From NCBI GenBank assembly GCA_902593445.1, contig CACJIJ010000003.1, positions 1-59,861 of the forward strand: 59,861 bases of DNA. The letters are read 5' to 3'. This DNA comes from an uncultured Pelagibacteraceae bacterium. Lineage in GTDB: Bacteria > Pseudomonadota > Alphaproteobacteria > Pelagibacterales > Pelagibacteraceae. Under the pieces are notes generated by a model that made no database searches, was not told the DNA's origin, and saw nothing but the letters and a program-made list of their open reading frames with translations. Both the position numbers and the translations under genes were made by a program. Every line of letters starts with the position of its first letter. The first letter of the stretch is position 1. Below, piece after piece: positions 17,218-27,347 of this stretch.

Positions 17218-18469
17218 TTTAAAAGAAATTAGAAAAGATTTTTCAAAATTTGAAAAAGATCTTAAAAATCGCTCAGTTAAAATTGATTTTAATAATTTAC
17301 AAAAACTCGATGAGTTAAATAGAGATTTAATTCAAAAGAAGGAAAATTTAGAAAAAGAAAAAAAAGATATTTCAAAATCTAAAGATGAAAGTTTATTTAA
17401 AAAATCTAAAGAGATATCTACAGCATTAGAGAAGATTTCTGAGCAACAAAAAAATACTAAAACTGAATTAGATAATATTTTGTCAAGCATACCAAACATT
17501 CCACATCAAGATGTTCCAAATGGAAAAGATGAAAATGATAATGTGGAAGTTTTAAAAGCTGGGAAAGTTCCTGAATTTGATTTTAAACCTAGATCTCATT
17601 ATGAACTTGGTGAAAATTTAGGCATGCTTGATTTTGATCTAGCAACAAAAACTACTGGATCAAGATTTGTTTTTGTTAAAAAAGAGCTAGCATTATTGGA
17701 ACGAGCTTTATCTAATTTTATGCTGGATACTCATATTGTTCAAAATGGCTATCAAGAAATCTCACCTCCATTGATAGCTTCAGAAAATACAATGTACGGA
17801 ACAGGACAATTACCTAAATTTGAGAACGATCAATTCGAAATAAAATTTGATGAAGGATCTGATAGAAAATATTTAATTCCAACCGCTGAAGTAATATTAA
17901 CAAACATTGTTAAAGACAAAATTGTTGATCAAAAAGATTTACCAATGAGATATGTTGCTTCAACCCCGTGTTTTAGAAAAGAAGCTGGCAGTTATGGTAA
18001 AGACACAAAAGGAATGATTAGACAACATCAATTTTATAAAGTTGAAATGGTAAGCATTGTCGAAAAAGAAAATTGCTTAGAGGAACTTGAGCGTATGACA
18101 AATTGTGCAACTGATTTATTAGACAAATTAGAATTACCTTATAGAAAAGTTATTTTATGTTCAGGTGATATGGGTTTTAGTGCAGAAAAAACATATGATA
18201 TTGAAGTATGGTTACCGTCAGAAAACAAATATCGTGAAATATCATCATGCTCATCTTGTTCAACATTCCAAGCTCAAAGAATGAAATCAAGATATAAAAA
18301 CAAAAATAAAGAAACTGTTTTTGTTGGAACTTTAAATGGCAGTGGTTTAGCCGTAGGTAGAACTTTGATAGCAGTATTAGAAAATTATCAACAAAAAGAT
18401 GGTTCAATCATTGTTCCAAAGGTACTGCGACCCTATATGAATAATTTAGAATTGATTTCAGCTAAATAA
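17210..18469 (+). CDS. serS: Seryl-tRNA synthetase
   Basis: Class II synthetase charging tRNA-Ser, 419 aa. An N-terminal antiparallel coiled coil (about 25-110, rich in Lys and Glu) binds the long arm of tRNA-Ser. The catalytic core shows motif 2 (TPCFRKEAGSYGKDTKGMIRQHQFYKVEMV) and motif 3 (LNGSGLAVGRTLIAVLEN). A cognate tRNA-Ser(UGA) lies further on in the window. It ends the tat-serS run; a 55 bp spacer with its own signals precedes yajC. Confidence 0.96.
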   Translation: MHNLKEIRKDFSKFEKDLKNRSVKIDFNNLQKLDELNRDLIQKKENLEKEKKDISKSKDESLFKKSKEISTALEKISEQQKNTKTELDNILSSIPNIPHQDVPNGKDENDNVEVLKAGKVPEFDFKPRSHYELGENLGMLDFDLATKTTGSRFVFVKKELALLERALSNFMLDTHIVQNGYQEISPPLIASENTMYGTGQLPKFENDQFEIKFDEGSDRKYLIPTAEVILTNIVKDKIVDQKDLPMRYVASTPCFRKEAGSYGKDTKGMIRQHQFYKVEMVSIVEKENCLEELERMTNCATDLLDKLELPYRKVILCSGDMGFSAEKTYDIEVWLPSENKYREISSCSSCSTFQAQRMKSRYKNKNKETVFVGTLNGSGLAVGRTLIAVLENYQQKDGSIIVPKVLRPYMNNLELISAK

Positions 18470-18471
18470 AG

Positions 18472-18520
18472 TTGTTTTAATCATATAGATAGTATAAATA
18501 TTCACATAATTTATAAGGAG
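18472..18520 (+). promoter_or_regulatory. Candidate promoter and strong ribosome binding site for yajC-secDF
   Basis: The serS-yajC spacer has TTGTTT (18472-18477) and TATAAA (18493-18498) separated by 15 bp, slightly short for a classical promoter. A full AAGGAG Shine-Dalgarno (18515-18520) stands four bases before the yajC ATG. Such a clear ribosome site is rare in this window, where most starts are coupled to the gene ahead. Confidence 0.4.
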
Positions 18521-18524
18521 ATTT

Positions 18525-18818
18525 ATGGAAGGCTCAGGAATAGGACAATTTATACCGTTAATTTTAATTTTTGTTATTTTTTATTTTTTCTTAATCAGAC
18601 CACAACAAAAAAAAGTTAAAGAGCACAAAGCCATGGTTGAAAGCCTTAAAAGAGGTGACAAGGTAGTTACTTCAGGAGGAATTACAGGTAGAGTGGAGAG
18701 ACTTATAGATAATGATAAAGTTGAAGTAGAAATTGCAGAAAATGTAAAAGTTGAAATAGTTAAATCAACTGGAATTCAAAGTCTCGTTAATACAAATACT
18801 CAAGAAGTCAAAAAATAA
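18525..18818 (+). CDS. yajC: Preprotein translocase subunit YajC
   Basis: Small single-pass membrane protein of the SecDF-YajC accessory complex. The 97 aa include a membrane helix (IPLILIFVIFYFFLIRPQQKK) and the conserved cytoplasmic GDKVVTSGGITGRV motif. It lies directly ahead of secD and secF. Confidence 0.95.
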   Translation: MEGSGIGQFIPLILIFVIFYFFLIRPQQKKVKEHKAMVESLKRGDKVVTSGGITGRVERLIDNDKVEVEIAENVKVEIVKSTGIQSLVNTNTQEVKK

Positions 18819-18832
18819 TTATTTTTATTTAA

Positions 18833-20386
18833 GTGCTTTATTTTTCTAAGTTAAGAATTTTATTTATAACAATATTTTCTGTTTTATTTATTTTAATTGC
18901 TTCTTCAAATCTTTTTAAATTTGATGATAGCTTTTTTGATAAAAAAATAAATTTAGGTTTAGATTTGCAAGGTGGATCTTATCTTTTACTTGAAATAGAT
19001 AATGAGCCTGTAATTGAGCAAAAATTACAAAACCTAACAACCACAATCAGAAACTACTTTAAAGAAAAAAACATTAAAATAAATAATATAACAATTGAAA
19101 ACCAAAATATTTTTTTCAATGTAATTGATAACGATAAACAATCTATATTAGATGTTTTTCAAGATGAAAATAGTGATCTTAACCCTTATTACCCAAGATT
19201 TAAATCACATCAGCTAGAAATTGAAGATACAGGCTTAAACATTAAGGTTAATTTTTCAAAACAAGGTTTAATTAAACTTAAAACATCATCACAAGACCAG
19301 GCTATAGAAATTGTTAGAAGAAGAGTTGATGAAGTTGGTACTAACGAACCTAATATTCTTAAAAGAGGAAATAATCGTATTTTAGTTGAACTTCCAGGAT
19401 TAGATGATCCAATGAGAATCAAATCATTACTTGGTAAAACAGCAAATCTTACTTTTAGATTTGTAACTAATGATGAAAATGATCGTTTTGGTGTTGAAAA
19501 TTTAAAATTTGAAAATTCGCTTGAAGAAGCAACTGTTAGTAAAAGAATTATAATTAGTGGAGAAAATTTATTAGATGCTCAACCGAAAATGGATACACAA
19601 AATAATCAAACTATTGTTTCATTTACACTAGATAGGGTAGGTGCAAAAAGGTTTGGTAAAGCAACATCAACTGGAATTGGAAAACAATTAGCAATTGTTT
19701 TAGATGGAAAAATTATTAGTGCTCCAGTTGTAAGAGATACTATTGCAAGTGGTTCAGGTCAGATTAGTGGAGGCTTTACTTTTCAATCTGCTACAGATTT
19801 AGCTTTATTATTAAGATCTGGAGCATTGCCAGCACCACTCGAAATTATTGAAGAAAGAACTGTTGGCCCAGATCTTGGACAAGACTCAATTAACGCTGGG
19901 ATGATAGCTTTAGCAATAGGATTTATGTTGGTAATATTTTTTATGTTTGTTAAGTACAAATTTTTTGGATTAATTACTAATGTAACTCTAATAGTTAATT
20001 TATTTATACTTTTAGGTGTTTTAACCCTGTTTGAAGCTACTTTAACACTACCCGGTATTGCTGGTATCATTTTAACTGTAGGTATGGCAGTTGACGCCAA
20101 TGTATTAATATTTGAGAGGATCAAAGAAGAATTAAAAGATGAGACCAACAACATTTTAGCTTTTGATGGTGGTTACACCAAATCAAGAACTGCTATTTTA
20201 GATGCCAATATCACTACATTATTAGCAGCAATAATCTTATTTTTTATGGGTTCAGGACCAGTAAAAGGTTTTGCTGTTACATTAGGAGTTGGAATATTTA
20301 CAACATTATTTTCAGTTTATTTTATAGCAAGATTATTTACGAGTATCTATGTTGCTAGAAATAAAGATAAGGAAAAATTAATCTAA
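18833..20386 (+). CDS. secD: Protein translocase subunit SecD
   Basis: RND-type membrane protein that uses the proton gradient to pull secreted proteins through SecYEG. The start is GTG at 18833, 14 bp after yajC. Features are one N-terminal helix, LGLDLQGGSYLLLE, a large periplasmic region containing VDEVGTNEPNILKRGNNRILVELPG, and five further helices with GMAVDANVLIFERIKEEL. The 517 aa length is normal. Its TAA overlaps the secF ATG (TAATG). Confidence 0.96.
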   Translation: MLYFSKLRILFITIFSVLFILIASSNLFKFDDSFFDKKINLGLDLQGGSYLLLEIDNEPVIEQKLQNLTTTIRNYFKEKNIKINNITIENQNIFFNVIDNDKQSILDVFQDENSDLNPYYPRFKSHQLEIEDTGLNIKVNFSKQGLIKLKTSSQDQAIEIVRRRVDEVGTNEPNILKRGNNRILVELPGLDDPMRIKSLLGKTANLTFRFVTNDENDRFGVENLKFENSLEEATVSKRIIISGENLLDAQPKMDTQNNQTIVSFTLDRVGAKRFGKATSTGIGKQLAIVLDGKIISAPVVRDTIASGSGQISGGFTFQSATDLALLLRSGALPAPLEIIEERTVGPDLGQDSINAGMIALAIGFMLVIFFMFVKYKFFGLITNVTLIVNLFILLGVLTLFEATLTLPGIAGIILTVGMAVDANVLIFERIKEELKDETNNILAFDGGYTKSRTAILDANITTLLAAIILFFMGSGPVKGFAVTLGVGIFTTLFSVYFIARLFTSIYVARNKDKEKLI

Positions 20387-21276
20387 TGATCGCTTTTAAC
20401 AAATATTATAGTCACTTTAATTTATTATCTTCTATTTTAATTGTTGTTTCATTATTGTTATTAATTTTTAAAGGACTTAATTTTGGAATAGATTTTAAAG
20501 GAGGTACTTTAATTGAACTAAGAGCTTCAGACTCTAAAATCAATGTTAGCTCATTAAGAGATAGATTTAACCAAATGGATTTAGGAGATGTTTCTGTCAA
20601 AAAGTTTGGTAATGACACTGATTTTCTTGTTAAATTTGAAAATAAGGATAATAAAAAAAATATCATTGAAGAAATTAAAACAAATTTAGATAAATCTTTT
20701 GGTAATAACTATGATTTTAGAAGAGTTGAGAATGTTGGTCCAAAAGTAAGTGCCGAGCTATTAAAATCAGGCGTAATTGCTATATCTTTGTCTTTAGCAT
20801 TAATGCTTATTTATATATGGATAAGATTTGAGTGGCAGTTTAGTCTAGGAGCTATTCTAGCATTATTTCACGATGTCATTGTAACATTAGGAGTTTTTTC
20901 TTTATTTAGCTTAGAAATAAATTTATCAATTATCGCGGCTGTACTTACAATTGTTGGATATTCTATGAATGATACGGTAGTGATATTTGATCGTGTTCGA
21001 GAAAATTTAAGAAAATATTCAGATATAAAGATTTTTGAATTAACTAATATTTCTATTAACGAAACACTGTCTAGAACAATTATAACATCAGCAACAACAT
21101 TACTAGCATTATTAGCAATTTATCTATTTGGTGGTGAGATATTAAAAGGATTTTCACTTGCAATGATACTTGGTGTTATTTTTGGAACTTATTCTTCTAT
21201 TTATATAGCTAATACAGTTTTAGTAAGATTAAGAGTTTCACAAAAAACAGTCTTAAGGGAAGACGATCAAAAGTAA
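20386..21276 (+). CDS. secF: Protein translocase subunit SecF
   Basis: Partner of SecD in proton-driven protein export. The 296 aa protein has an N-terminal helix, GIDFKGGTLIELRA, a small periplasmic domain and a five-helix core with the signature VGYSMNDTVVIFDRVRENLR. It ends the export operon and is followed by a 61 bp A-rich spacer. Confidence 0.96.
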   Translation: MIAFNKYYSHFNLLSSILIVVSLLLLIFKGLNFGIDFKGGTLIELRASDSKINVSSLRDRFNQMDLGDVSVKKFGNDTDFLVKFENKDNKKNIIEEIKTNLDKSFGNNYDFRRVENVGPKVSAELLKSGVIAISLSLALMLIYIWIRFEWQFSLGAILALFHDVIVTLGVFSLFSLEINLSIIAAVLTIVGYSMNDTVVIFDRVRENLRKYSDIKIFELTNISINETLSRTIITSATTLLALLAIYLFGGEILKGFSLAMILGVIFGTYSSIYIANTVLVRLRVSQKTVLREDDQK

Positions 21277-21295
21277 AAAAAAAATAATAAAAAAT

Positions 21296-21334
21296 AAAAA
21301 ATTACATTATAATATATAAGTTGTTGTAATTTTT
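21296..21334 (+). promoter_or_regulatory. Inverted repeat around a TATAAT element upstream of acetoacetyl-CoA synthetase
   Basis: AAAAATTACA (21296-21305) and TGTAATTTTT (21325-21334) form a perfect 10 bp inverted repeat. A TATAAT (21308-21313) lies between the arms, and the next ATG is three bases past the right arm. It could be an operator framing the promoter, or by chance a weak secF terminator. The low GC content makes chance palindromes common. Confidence 0.4.
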
Positions 21335-21337
21335 ATT

Positions 21338-23302
21338 ATGAATAAAAAACTTTGGGAACCATCAAGTATATTAAAAAAAAATTCAAATCTGTTTAGGTTT
21401 GAAAAATTTATATCAAATAAATATCATAAAAATTTCAACAAAAATTATCAAAAAATTCATAACTGGTCAGTGCAAAATCCAGGAGATTTTTGGAATAGTG
21501 TATGGGATTTTTCTGAAGTTAAAGGTGAAAAAAAAAAAATTAAAATTAAAAAGTCAAAAAAATTCTATAAAAATATTTTTTTACCAAATTCTAAATTAAA
21601 TTTTTGTGAAAATTTACTGTCAAAAAATAATAATGAAAAAGCAATTACTTTTATCAGTGAAAATGGTTATCGAGAAATAAAAAATTGGAAGCAATTAAAT
21701 AAAAATGTAAAAAATATTTCCAATTTTTTAAGAAAATTAAATATTAAATCTAAAGACAGAATTGCAGCATATATGCCAAATACCTCTGAAACGGTAGAAG
21801 CTTTTTTGGGAACTGTTGCTATAGGATCTATATGGTCATCTTGTTCACCTGATTTTGGAATAAATGGTGTTATTGAAAGATTTTCTCAAATTAGACCAAA
21901 AGTTTTAATTATTACTAACCAGTATTTTTACAATGGAAAAAAAATTAATGTTATTGAGAGAGTTCCTGACATAATTAAAAAAATACCCTCAATTAAACAC
22001 TTAATTATTGCTAAATACCCTGGTCAAGCAAATTTAAAAAAAATTCCAAAATATAAAAGTATCAAAACTTATAATTGGAAACATATCATTAAAGGAAATG
22101 AAAAAAATTTTAAATACAAGAAATTTAATTTTGAACATGATCTAGCAATACTTTATTCTAGTGGCACAACAGGTAAACCAAAGTGTATTTGTCATAAGAA
22201 TGGGGGCGTTTTACTTCAGCATTTAAAAGAACATCAGCTACATTGTAATGTAAAAGAAAATGATAATGTTTTTTATTTCACAACATGTGGATGGATGATG
22301 TGGAATTGGCTTATTTCAGCATTAGCTTCAAAAGCATCAATTGTATTATTTGATGGTTTTCCAATGTATAAAAAAGAGGATTTACTTCTTAAAATTGCTG
22401 ATAAAGAAAATATAACTTTATTGGGTGTAAGTGCAAAATATATTGATACTTTAAGAAAATCTAAAACAAATTTTAAAAAAATTCATAAATTATCTAAACT
22501 AAGAACTATCTGTTCTACTGGTTCCCCTTTATCTGAAGACAGTTTTGAATATGTTTATAAAAATATCAAAAAAGACGTCCACTTAGCATCTATTTCAGGT
22601 GGAACCGATATAGTCTCTTGTTTTGTTTTAGGAAATTTATACCAAGCTGTTTATTCTGGGGAAATTCAAAATAAAGGACTAGGTATGGATGTAAGGGTAT
22701 TTAATGAAAAAGGTAAATCTATTTTAAATAAGAAGGGTGAACTAGTTTGCATAAATCCTTTTCCATCAATGCCATTAAAATTTTGGAACGATCATAAGGA
22801 TTCTAAATATAAAAAAGCGTATTTTAAAAAATATAAAAATATTTGGCATCATGGTGATTATGCAAAAATAACAAAAAATAATGGATTTATAATTTTTGGA
22901 AGGTCAGATACTACATTGAACCCTGGTGGTGTGAGACTAGGGACTGCTGAAATTTATTCTGAAATTGAGAGATTTAAAGAAATTAAGGAATCTTTAGTTG
23001 TTGGACAATCTTGGGATAATGATGTTCGAATAATTTTATTTGTAATTTTAAACCCTAAATACAAACTAAATGAAAACTTAATAAAAAAATTAAAATTACA
23101 AATTAGAAAAAATGCATCTCCAAGACATGTGCCTCGTAAAGTACTCCAAATAAAAGATATACCAAGAACTAAAAGTGGTAAAATTGTAGAATTAGCTGTT
23201 AAAAATACAATTGATGGTAATGAAATAAAAAATAAAGAAGCTTTAGCTAATCCAGAGTCTTTAAAACAATTTAAAAATATTGAAGAACTAAAATTTAATT
23301 AA
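21338..23302 (+). CDS. Acetoacetyl-CoA synthetase
   Basis: ANL-superfamily ligase (acetoacetate + CoA + ATP), allowing acetoacetate or ketone-body carbon to enter metabolism. The N-terminal segment KIHNWSVQNPGDFWNSVWDF and the 654 aa length are typical of acetoacetate-CoA ligase rather than acetyl-CoA synthetase. The AMP-binding loop ILYSSGTTGKPKCI, the hinge GRSDTTLNPGGVRLG and the C-terminal catalytic lysine region PRTKSGKIVELAVK are intact. It stands alone, converging by 4 bp on the next gene. The substrate is inferred from family resemblance. Confidence 0.87.
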   Translation: MNKKLWEPSSILKKNSNLFRFEKFISNKYHKNFNKNYQKIHNWSVQNPGDFWNSVWDFSEVKGEKKKIKIKKSKKFYKNIFLPNSKLNFCENLLSKNNNEKAITFISENGYREIKNWKQLNKNVKNISNFLRKLNIKSKDRIAAYMPNTSETVEAFLGTVAIGSIWSSCSPDFGINGVIERFSQIRPKVLIITNQYFYNGKKINVIERVPDIIKKIPSIKHLIIAKYPGQANLKKIPKYKSIKTYNWKHIIKGNEKNFKYKKFNFEHDLAILYSSGTTGKPKCICHKNGGVLLQHLKEHQLHCNVKENDNVFYFTTCGWMMWNWLISALASKASIVLFDGFPMYKKEDLLLKIADKENITLLGVSAKYIDTLRKSKTNFKKIHKLSKLRTICSTGSPLSEDSFEYVYKNIKKDVHLASISGGTDIVSCFVLGNLYQAVYSGEIQNKGLGMDVRVFNEKGKSILNKKGELVCINPFPSMPLKFWNDHKDSKYKKAYFKKYKNIWHHGDYAKITKNNGFIIFGRSDTTLNPGGVRLGTAEIYSEIERFKEIKESLVVGQSWDNDVRIILFVILNPKYKLNENLIKKLKLQIRKNASPRHVPRKVLQIKDIPRTKSGKIVELAVKNTIDGNEIKNKEALANPESLKQFKNIEELKFN

Positions 23303-23901
23303 TATATATTTTGTGCTGCCACCATAGAAAGTAGCATTGGTAAAGATAAAAGTGTATTCGTTCTTGAGAATAACATTGCTGTCTTTGCAGATTTAGCTTT
23401 AGTTTCAGGATCAGTTTCAACTATTCCCAAAGCTCTTTTTTGATTTGGCCAAATTACAAACCAAACATTAAACGCCATTATTATACCTAGCCACATACCA
23501 ATACCAATAGCTGTATGCTTGGGTACACCCGAACCTACACTTAAAGTCATGGCGTCATGCAGATACCCGTTTAGCAGTGCAAGAATTAATCCAGAAAGAA
23601 CAGTTAAAGCAGCAGCCCATCTGAAATAAAATAATGCTGCTGGAGCAATTACTTTACCTATTGCAGGTTTTTGTTCATCAGGAATTTTACCCATATTAGG
23701 AATTTGAACGAAATTGAAATACCAAAGCAGTCCAATCCACATAATAGCTACTATCACATGAATATATCTAAATAACCAACTCCAGAATAGAGTGTCAAAT
23801 GCAATACCGTCATTAAGATAGAACAAGCCAAGAAATAATATAATGGCAAGAGCTAATGAAGCGTGAATTGTTTTTGATAATGATGATAATAAATTACTCA
23901 T
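23299..23901 (-). CDS. PuuD-like urate hydroxylase N-terminal domain membrane protein
   Basis: A 200 aa polytopic membrane protein with about five hydrophobic helices. The segments FRYIHVIVAIMWIGLLWYFNFVQIP and GMWLGIIMAFNVWFVIWPNQKRALG resemble the membrane domain of PuuD-type urate oxidases. In full PuuD proteins this domain is fused to a C-terminal cytochrome c; here the protein stops after the membrane part. No purine degradation genes are nearby, so the substrate is uncertain. Histidines in the helices could bind heme. Confidence 0.68.
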   Translation of the reverse strand: MSNLLSSLSKTIHASLALAIILFLGLFYLNDGIAFDTLFWSWLFRYIHVIVAIMWIGLLWYFNFVQIPNMGKIPDEQKPAIGKVIAPAALFYFRWAAALTVLSGLILALLNGYLHDAMTLSVGSGVPKHTAIGIGMWLGIIMAFNVWFVIWPNQKRALGIVETDPETKAKSAKTAMLFSRTNTLLSLPMLLSMVAAQNIY

Positions 23902-23951
23902 GATTCCAAAACAATATACACTAATTTTAGGTTATTTTTAAGTTGATAATT

Positions 23952-26804
23952 TTAATTTAATAAATTTTTTAAAAATTGCCCAGTATAACTCTCCTTAACT
24001 TTACAGACTTCTTCAGGTTTACCCTCAGCGACAATATTTCCACCCTTAATACCACCTTCAGGTCCCATGTCGACTATGTAGTCAGCTGTTTTAATTACAT
24101 CTAAATTATGCTCAATAACAACAACAGTATTTCCAAGCTTTACAAATGTATGAAGAATTTCTAAAAGTTTTTTAATATCATGTTGATGCAAACCTGTTGT
24201 TGGTTCATCTAAGATGTACATTGTTCTACCAGTAGATCTTTTTGATAGTTCTTTTGCAAGCTTAATCCTTTGAGCTTCACCTCCAGAAAGAGTAGTAGCT
24301 TGTTGACCAATTTTTATATAGCCCAATCCAACTTTTTTAAGAGTTAATAATTTTGTTTTTATATTAGATATATTTTCAAAATACTCACACCCTTCATCAA
24401 CTGACATATCCAAAACATCAGCAATACTTTTACCTTTAAATTTTATTTCTAAAGTTTCTTTATTATACCTAGTGCCCTTACATTCATCACACTGTATATA
24501 TACATCAGGTAAAAAATGCATTTCATATGTAATCACACCATCACCTTCGCAAGCTTCACATCTACCTCCTTTAACATTAAAGGAAAATCTTCCTGGTTTA
24601 TAACCTCTAGTTTTGGACTCTGGTAAACTTGTAAACCAATCTCTTATAGGCCCAAAGGCCCCTGTGTAAGTTGCTGGATTTGATCTAGGTGTTCTTCCAA
24701 TAGGAGATTGATCTATATCAATTATTTTATCAATTAATTCTACACCCTTATAACCTTTAAATGACTTAGGTGTTTTTCTTGCCTTATTATTTAAAGTTAA
24801 ATTTAAGGCATGAAATAGAGTTTGTAATATTAGAGTAGATTTACCACTACCGGAGACACCAGTAACACAGGTAAAGGTTCCGGTTGGAATTTTAAGATTA
24901 ACATTATTTAAATTATTTCCACTTGCACCATTTATTTCAACAAACCTTCCATTTTTAGCTAAACGTCGTGATCTTGGAATTTCAATTGTTTTTTTATTAG
25001 CAAGATATTGACCAGTAATACTGTTTTTATCTTTTTTAATTTCTTGATATGAACCCTGGGCTGTTATTTGACCACCATTACTTCCAGCTTCGGGACCTAG
25101 ATCAATAATATGATCTGCATTTTCCATTGTTTCAGTATCGTGCTCAACAACAATTACAGTATTCCCTAGATCTCTTAATCTTTTTAGAGCATTTATAAGT
25201 TTAACGTTATCTTTTTGATGTAAGCCTATTGAAGGTTCATCTAAAACATACAATACACCTGTTAAACCAGATCCAATTTGTGAAGCTAACCTTATTCTTT
25301 GAGCTTCACCGCCTGATAAAGTTCCAGACTCTCTAGATAATGTTAAATAGTCTAAACCGACGTTTAGAAGAAAATTTAATCTTTCATTTATTTCTTTTAA
25401 AACATGTTCGGCAATTTTAAATTGTCTTTTATCAAGATTTTGTTCTAAATTTTTAAACCATTCTGCTGCATCCAAAATAGATTTTTTTGTTACTTCACTA
25501 ATATTAAGGTCATTTATTTTAACACATAAAGCTTCCTCTTTTAATCTATCACCATTACATGCTTCACATGCTGTATCAGATTGATATTCAGCAATGGCTT
25601 CTCTTTTCCATTCGCTATCAGACTCTAAAAATCTTCGTTCAAGATTATTAATTACACCTTCAAAGGTTTTTTTGTAGGAATATTTCTCATATCCATCATC
25701 ATAATTAAATTTAATCTCATCTTCATCTGAACCATAAAGAATAATATCTTTAATTTTTTTAGGTAATTTTTTCCATTTTTCATCTAATGAAAAACCGTAA
25801 TGTTTTGCTAATGATGCTAAAGTTTGTGCATAATATAATGTTGTAGATTTTGACCAAGGCTCTATTGCGCCATCAGCTAAGCTTTTTCTTTCGTCAGGTA
25901 CAACCAAATTTGGATCAACATTTAATTTCATACCTATGCCTTCACATTCTTCACATGCTCCGTAAGGACTATTGAATGAAAATAATCTTGGTTCAATTTC
26001 TTCAATTGTAAATCCGCTTTCAGGACAAGCGAATTTGGTTGAGTAAATTAATTTTTCAATTTTTCTAAATTTTTGAGGAAGTGTTTCATCTTCATATTCT
26101 ACAAAAACTAAGCCGTTAGCTAAATTTACAGCCGTTTCAATACTTTCAGCTAATCTGTTACCAAGTTTTGAATTCAAAACTATTCTATCGACTAAGACTG
26201 AAATATCGTGTTTAAGTTTTTTATCTAGATTGGGTGATTTTTCTATATCATATAAAACATTATCAATTTTGATTTTTCTAAAACCTCTTCTTTTGTAACT
26301 TAAAATATCTTTTTTATATTCACCCTTACGACCTCTTACTACTGGCGCATAAATGTATATCGTAGATTTTTTGGGTAATTTTTTAACTAAATCTACTATT
26401 TGTGTAATTGTTTGAGATGTTATTGGTTTACCTGTAAATGGTGAGTAGGGGATACCTGCTCTAGCATATAAGACCCTCATGTAATCATAAATTTCTGTTA
26501 CAGTTGCAACAGTAGATCTTGGGTTTTTTGATGTATTTTTTTGTTCTATTGCAATAGCAGGACTTAATCCTTCTATTAAATCAACATTTGGTTTTTTCAT
26601 TTTATCTAAAAATTGACGTGCATAGGCAGATAAACTCTCTACATATCTTCTTTGACCTTCTGCGTAGATAGTATCAAAAGCTAAAGATGATTTTCCTGAC
26701 CCTGATAGACCCGTTATGACCACAAATTTGTCTTTTGGAATCTCTACTGTAACATTCTTCAAATTATGTTCTTTAGCGCCCTTAATAACTATCTTTTTCA
26801 TCAT
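23952..26804 (-). CDS. uvrA: Excinuclease ABC subunit A
   Basis: DNA damage sensor of nucleotide excision repair, 950 aa. Two ABC ATPase halves are seen: Walker [13 protein letters not shown] with signature [12 protein letters not shown], and [12 protein letters not shown] with [12 protein letters not shown], each followed by its Walker B ([20 protein letters not shown]). The C-terminal zinc finger (CEAC ... CDEC) is complete. The N-terminal one reads CPES ... CEEC, with Ser in place of one Cys, a substitution I believe is common in alphaproteobacterial UvrA. The start is MMKK, with either Met possible. Divergent from ssb. Confidence 0.97.
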   Translation of the reverse strand: MMKKIVIKGAKEHNLKNVTVEIPKDKFVVITGLSGSGKSSLAFDTIYAEGQRRYVESLSAYARQFLDKMKKPNVDLIEGLSPAIAIEQKNTSKNPRSTVATVTEIYDYMRVLYARAGIPYSPFTGKPITSQTITQIVDLVKKLPKKSTIYIYAPVVRGRKGEYKKDILSYKRRGFRKIKIDNVLYDIEKSPNLDKKLKHDISVLVDRIVLNSKLGNRLAESIETAVNLANGLVFVEYEDETLPQKFRKIEKLIYSTKFACPESGFTIEEIEPRLFSFNSPYGACEECEGIGMKLNVDPNLVVPDERKSLADGAIEPWSKSTTLYYAQTLASLAKHYGFSLDEKWKKLPKKIKDIILYGSDEDEIKFNYDDGYEKYSYKKTFEGVINNLERRFLESDSEWKREAIAEYQSDTACEACNGDRLKEEALCVKINDLNISEVTKKSILDAAEWFKNLEQNLDKRQFKIAEHVLKEINERLNFLLNVGLDYLTLSRESGTLSGGEAQRIRLASQIGSGLTGVLYVLDEPSIGLHQKDNVKLINALKRLRDLGNTVIVVEHDTETMENADHIIDLGPEAGSNGGQITAQGSYQEIKKDKNSITGQYLANKKTIEIPRSRRLAKNGRFVEINGASGNNLNNVNLKIPTGTFTCVTGVSGSGKSTLILQTLFHALNLTLNNKARKTPKSFKGYKGVELIDKIIDIDQSPIGRTPRSNPATYTGAFGPIRDWFTSLPESKTRGYKPGRFSFNVKGGRCEACEGDGVITYEMHFLPDVYIQCDECKGTRYNKETLEIKFKGKSIADVLDMSVDEGCEYFENISNIKTKLLTLKKVGLGYIKIGQQATTLSGGEAQRIKLAKELSKRSTGRTMYILDEPTTGLHQHDIKKLLEILHTFVKLGNTVVVIEHNLDVIKTADYIVDMGPEGGIKGGNIVAEGKPEEVCKVKESYTGQFLKNLLN

Positions 26805-26850
26805 AATTTTAGTTGCTTTGAGTTAATAAAATTAATATTCAGAAGAATTG

Positions 26851-26859
26851 TGATATAAT
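26851..26859 (+). promoter_or_regulatory. Candidate extended -10 promoter for ssb
   Basis: TGATATAAT matches an extended -10 element (TGnTATAAT) 33 bp upstream of the ssb ATG, in the 88 bp region shared with the divergent uvrA. No good -35 is present, as is allowed for extended -10 promoters. I did not find a recognisable SOS (LexA) box here. Confidence 0.45.
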
Positions 26860-26892
26860 TCTAATTAACTAATTTAACAAATATTAAATATT

Positions 26893-27342
26893 ATGGCTGG
26901 AAGTTTAAATAAAGTATTATTAATTGGTCGTTTGGGCGCAGATCCTGAAATTAAGCAAATGGTAAATGGCAAAAGTGTAGCCAGATTAAGCCTTGCAACA
27001 AGTCAATCCTGGAAAGATAAAAACACTGGTGAAAGAAAAGAAAAAACAGAATGGCACCGTGTAGTTGTATTTAACGAAGGTTTGGTAAATGTTGTTCAAC
27101 AATATTTAAAAAAAGGGGCTCAGGTTTATATTGAGGGACAACTTACGACAAGAAAATGGAAAGATGAACAATCAGGACAAGATAAATACTCAACTGAAAT
27201 AGTTATACAAGGGTATAATTCTTCGCTCACAATGTTAGGCGGAGGTAATTCTGGCGGTGGAATTCAAAATGACACAATTCAACAAAACAACATTGAAGGT
27301 TCTTCACAAGTGTCAGATATTGATGATGAAATTCCATTTTAG
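26893..27342 (+). CDS. ssb: Single-stranded DNA-binding protein
   Basis: Protects and organises single-stranded DNA in replication and repair. The 149 aa protein has the OB-fold start [18 protein letters not shown], the WHRVVVF and [11 protein letters not shown] motifs, a flexible Gly/Asn/Gln linker and the acidic tip DIDDEIPF that recruits partner proteins. It is divergent from uvrA and followed after 5 bp by gyrA. Confidence 0.96.
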   Translation: MAGSLNKVLLIGRLGADPEIKQMVNGKSVARLSLATSQSWKDKNTGERKEKTEWHRVVVFNEGLVNVVQQYLKKGAQVYIEGQLTTRKWKDEQSGQDKYSTEIVIQGYNSSLTMLGGGNSGGGIQNDTIQQNNIEGSSQVSDIDDEIPF

Positions 27343-27347
27343 TTTCT

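Noticed and set aside
19783-20154. 123 aa antisense ORF over secD
   Set aside because: It is a shadow of conserved SecD membrane segments.
25980-26045. UvrA N-terminal zinc finger with CPES instead of CPxC as a defect
   Set aside because: I believe Ser at this place is common in alphaproteobacterial UvrA, so it is probably not special.
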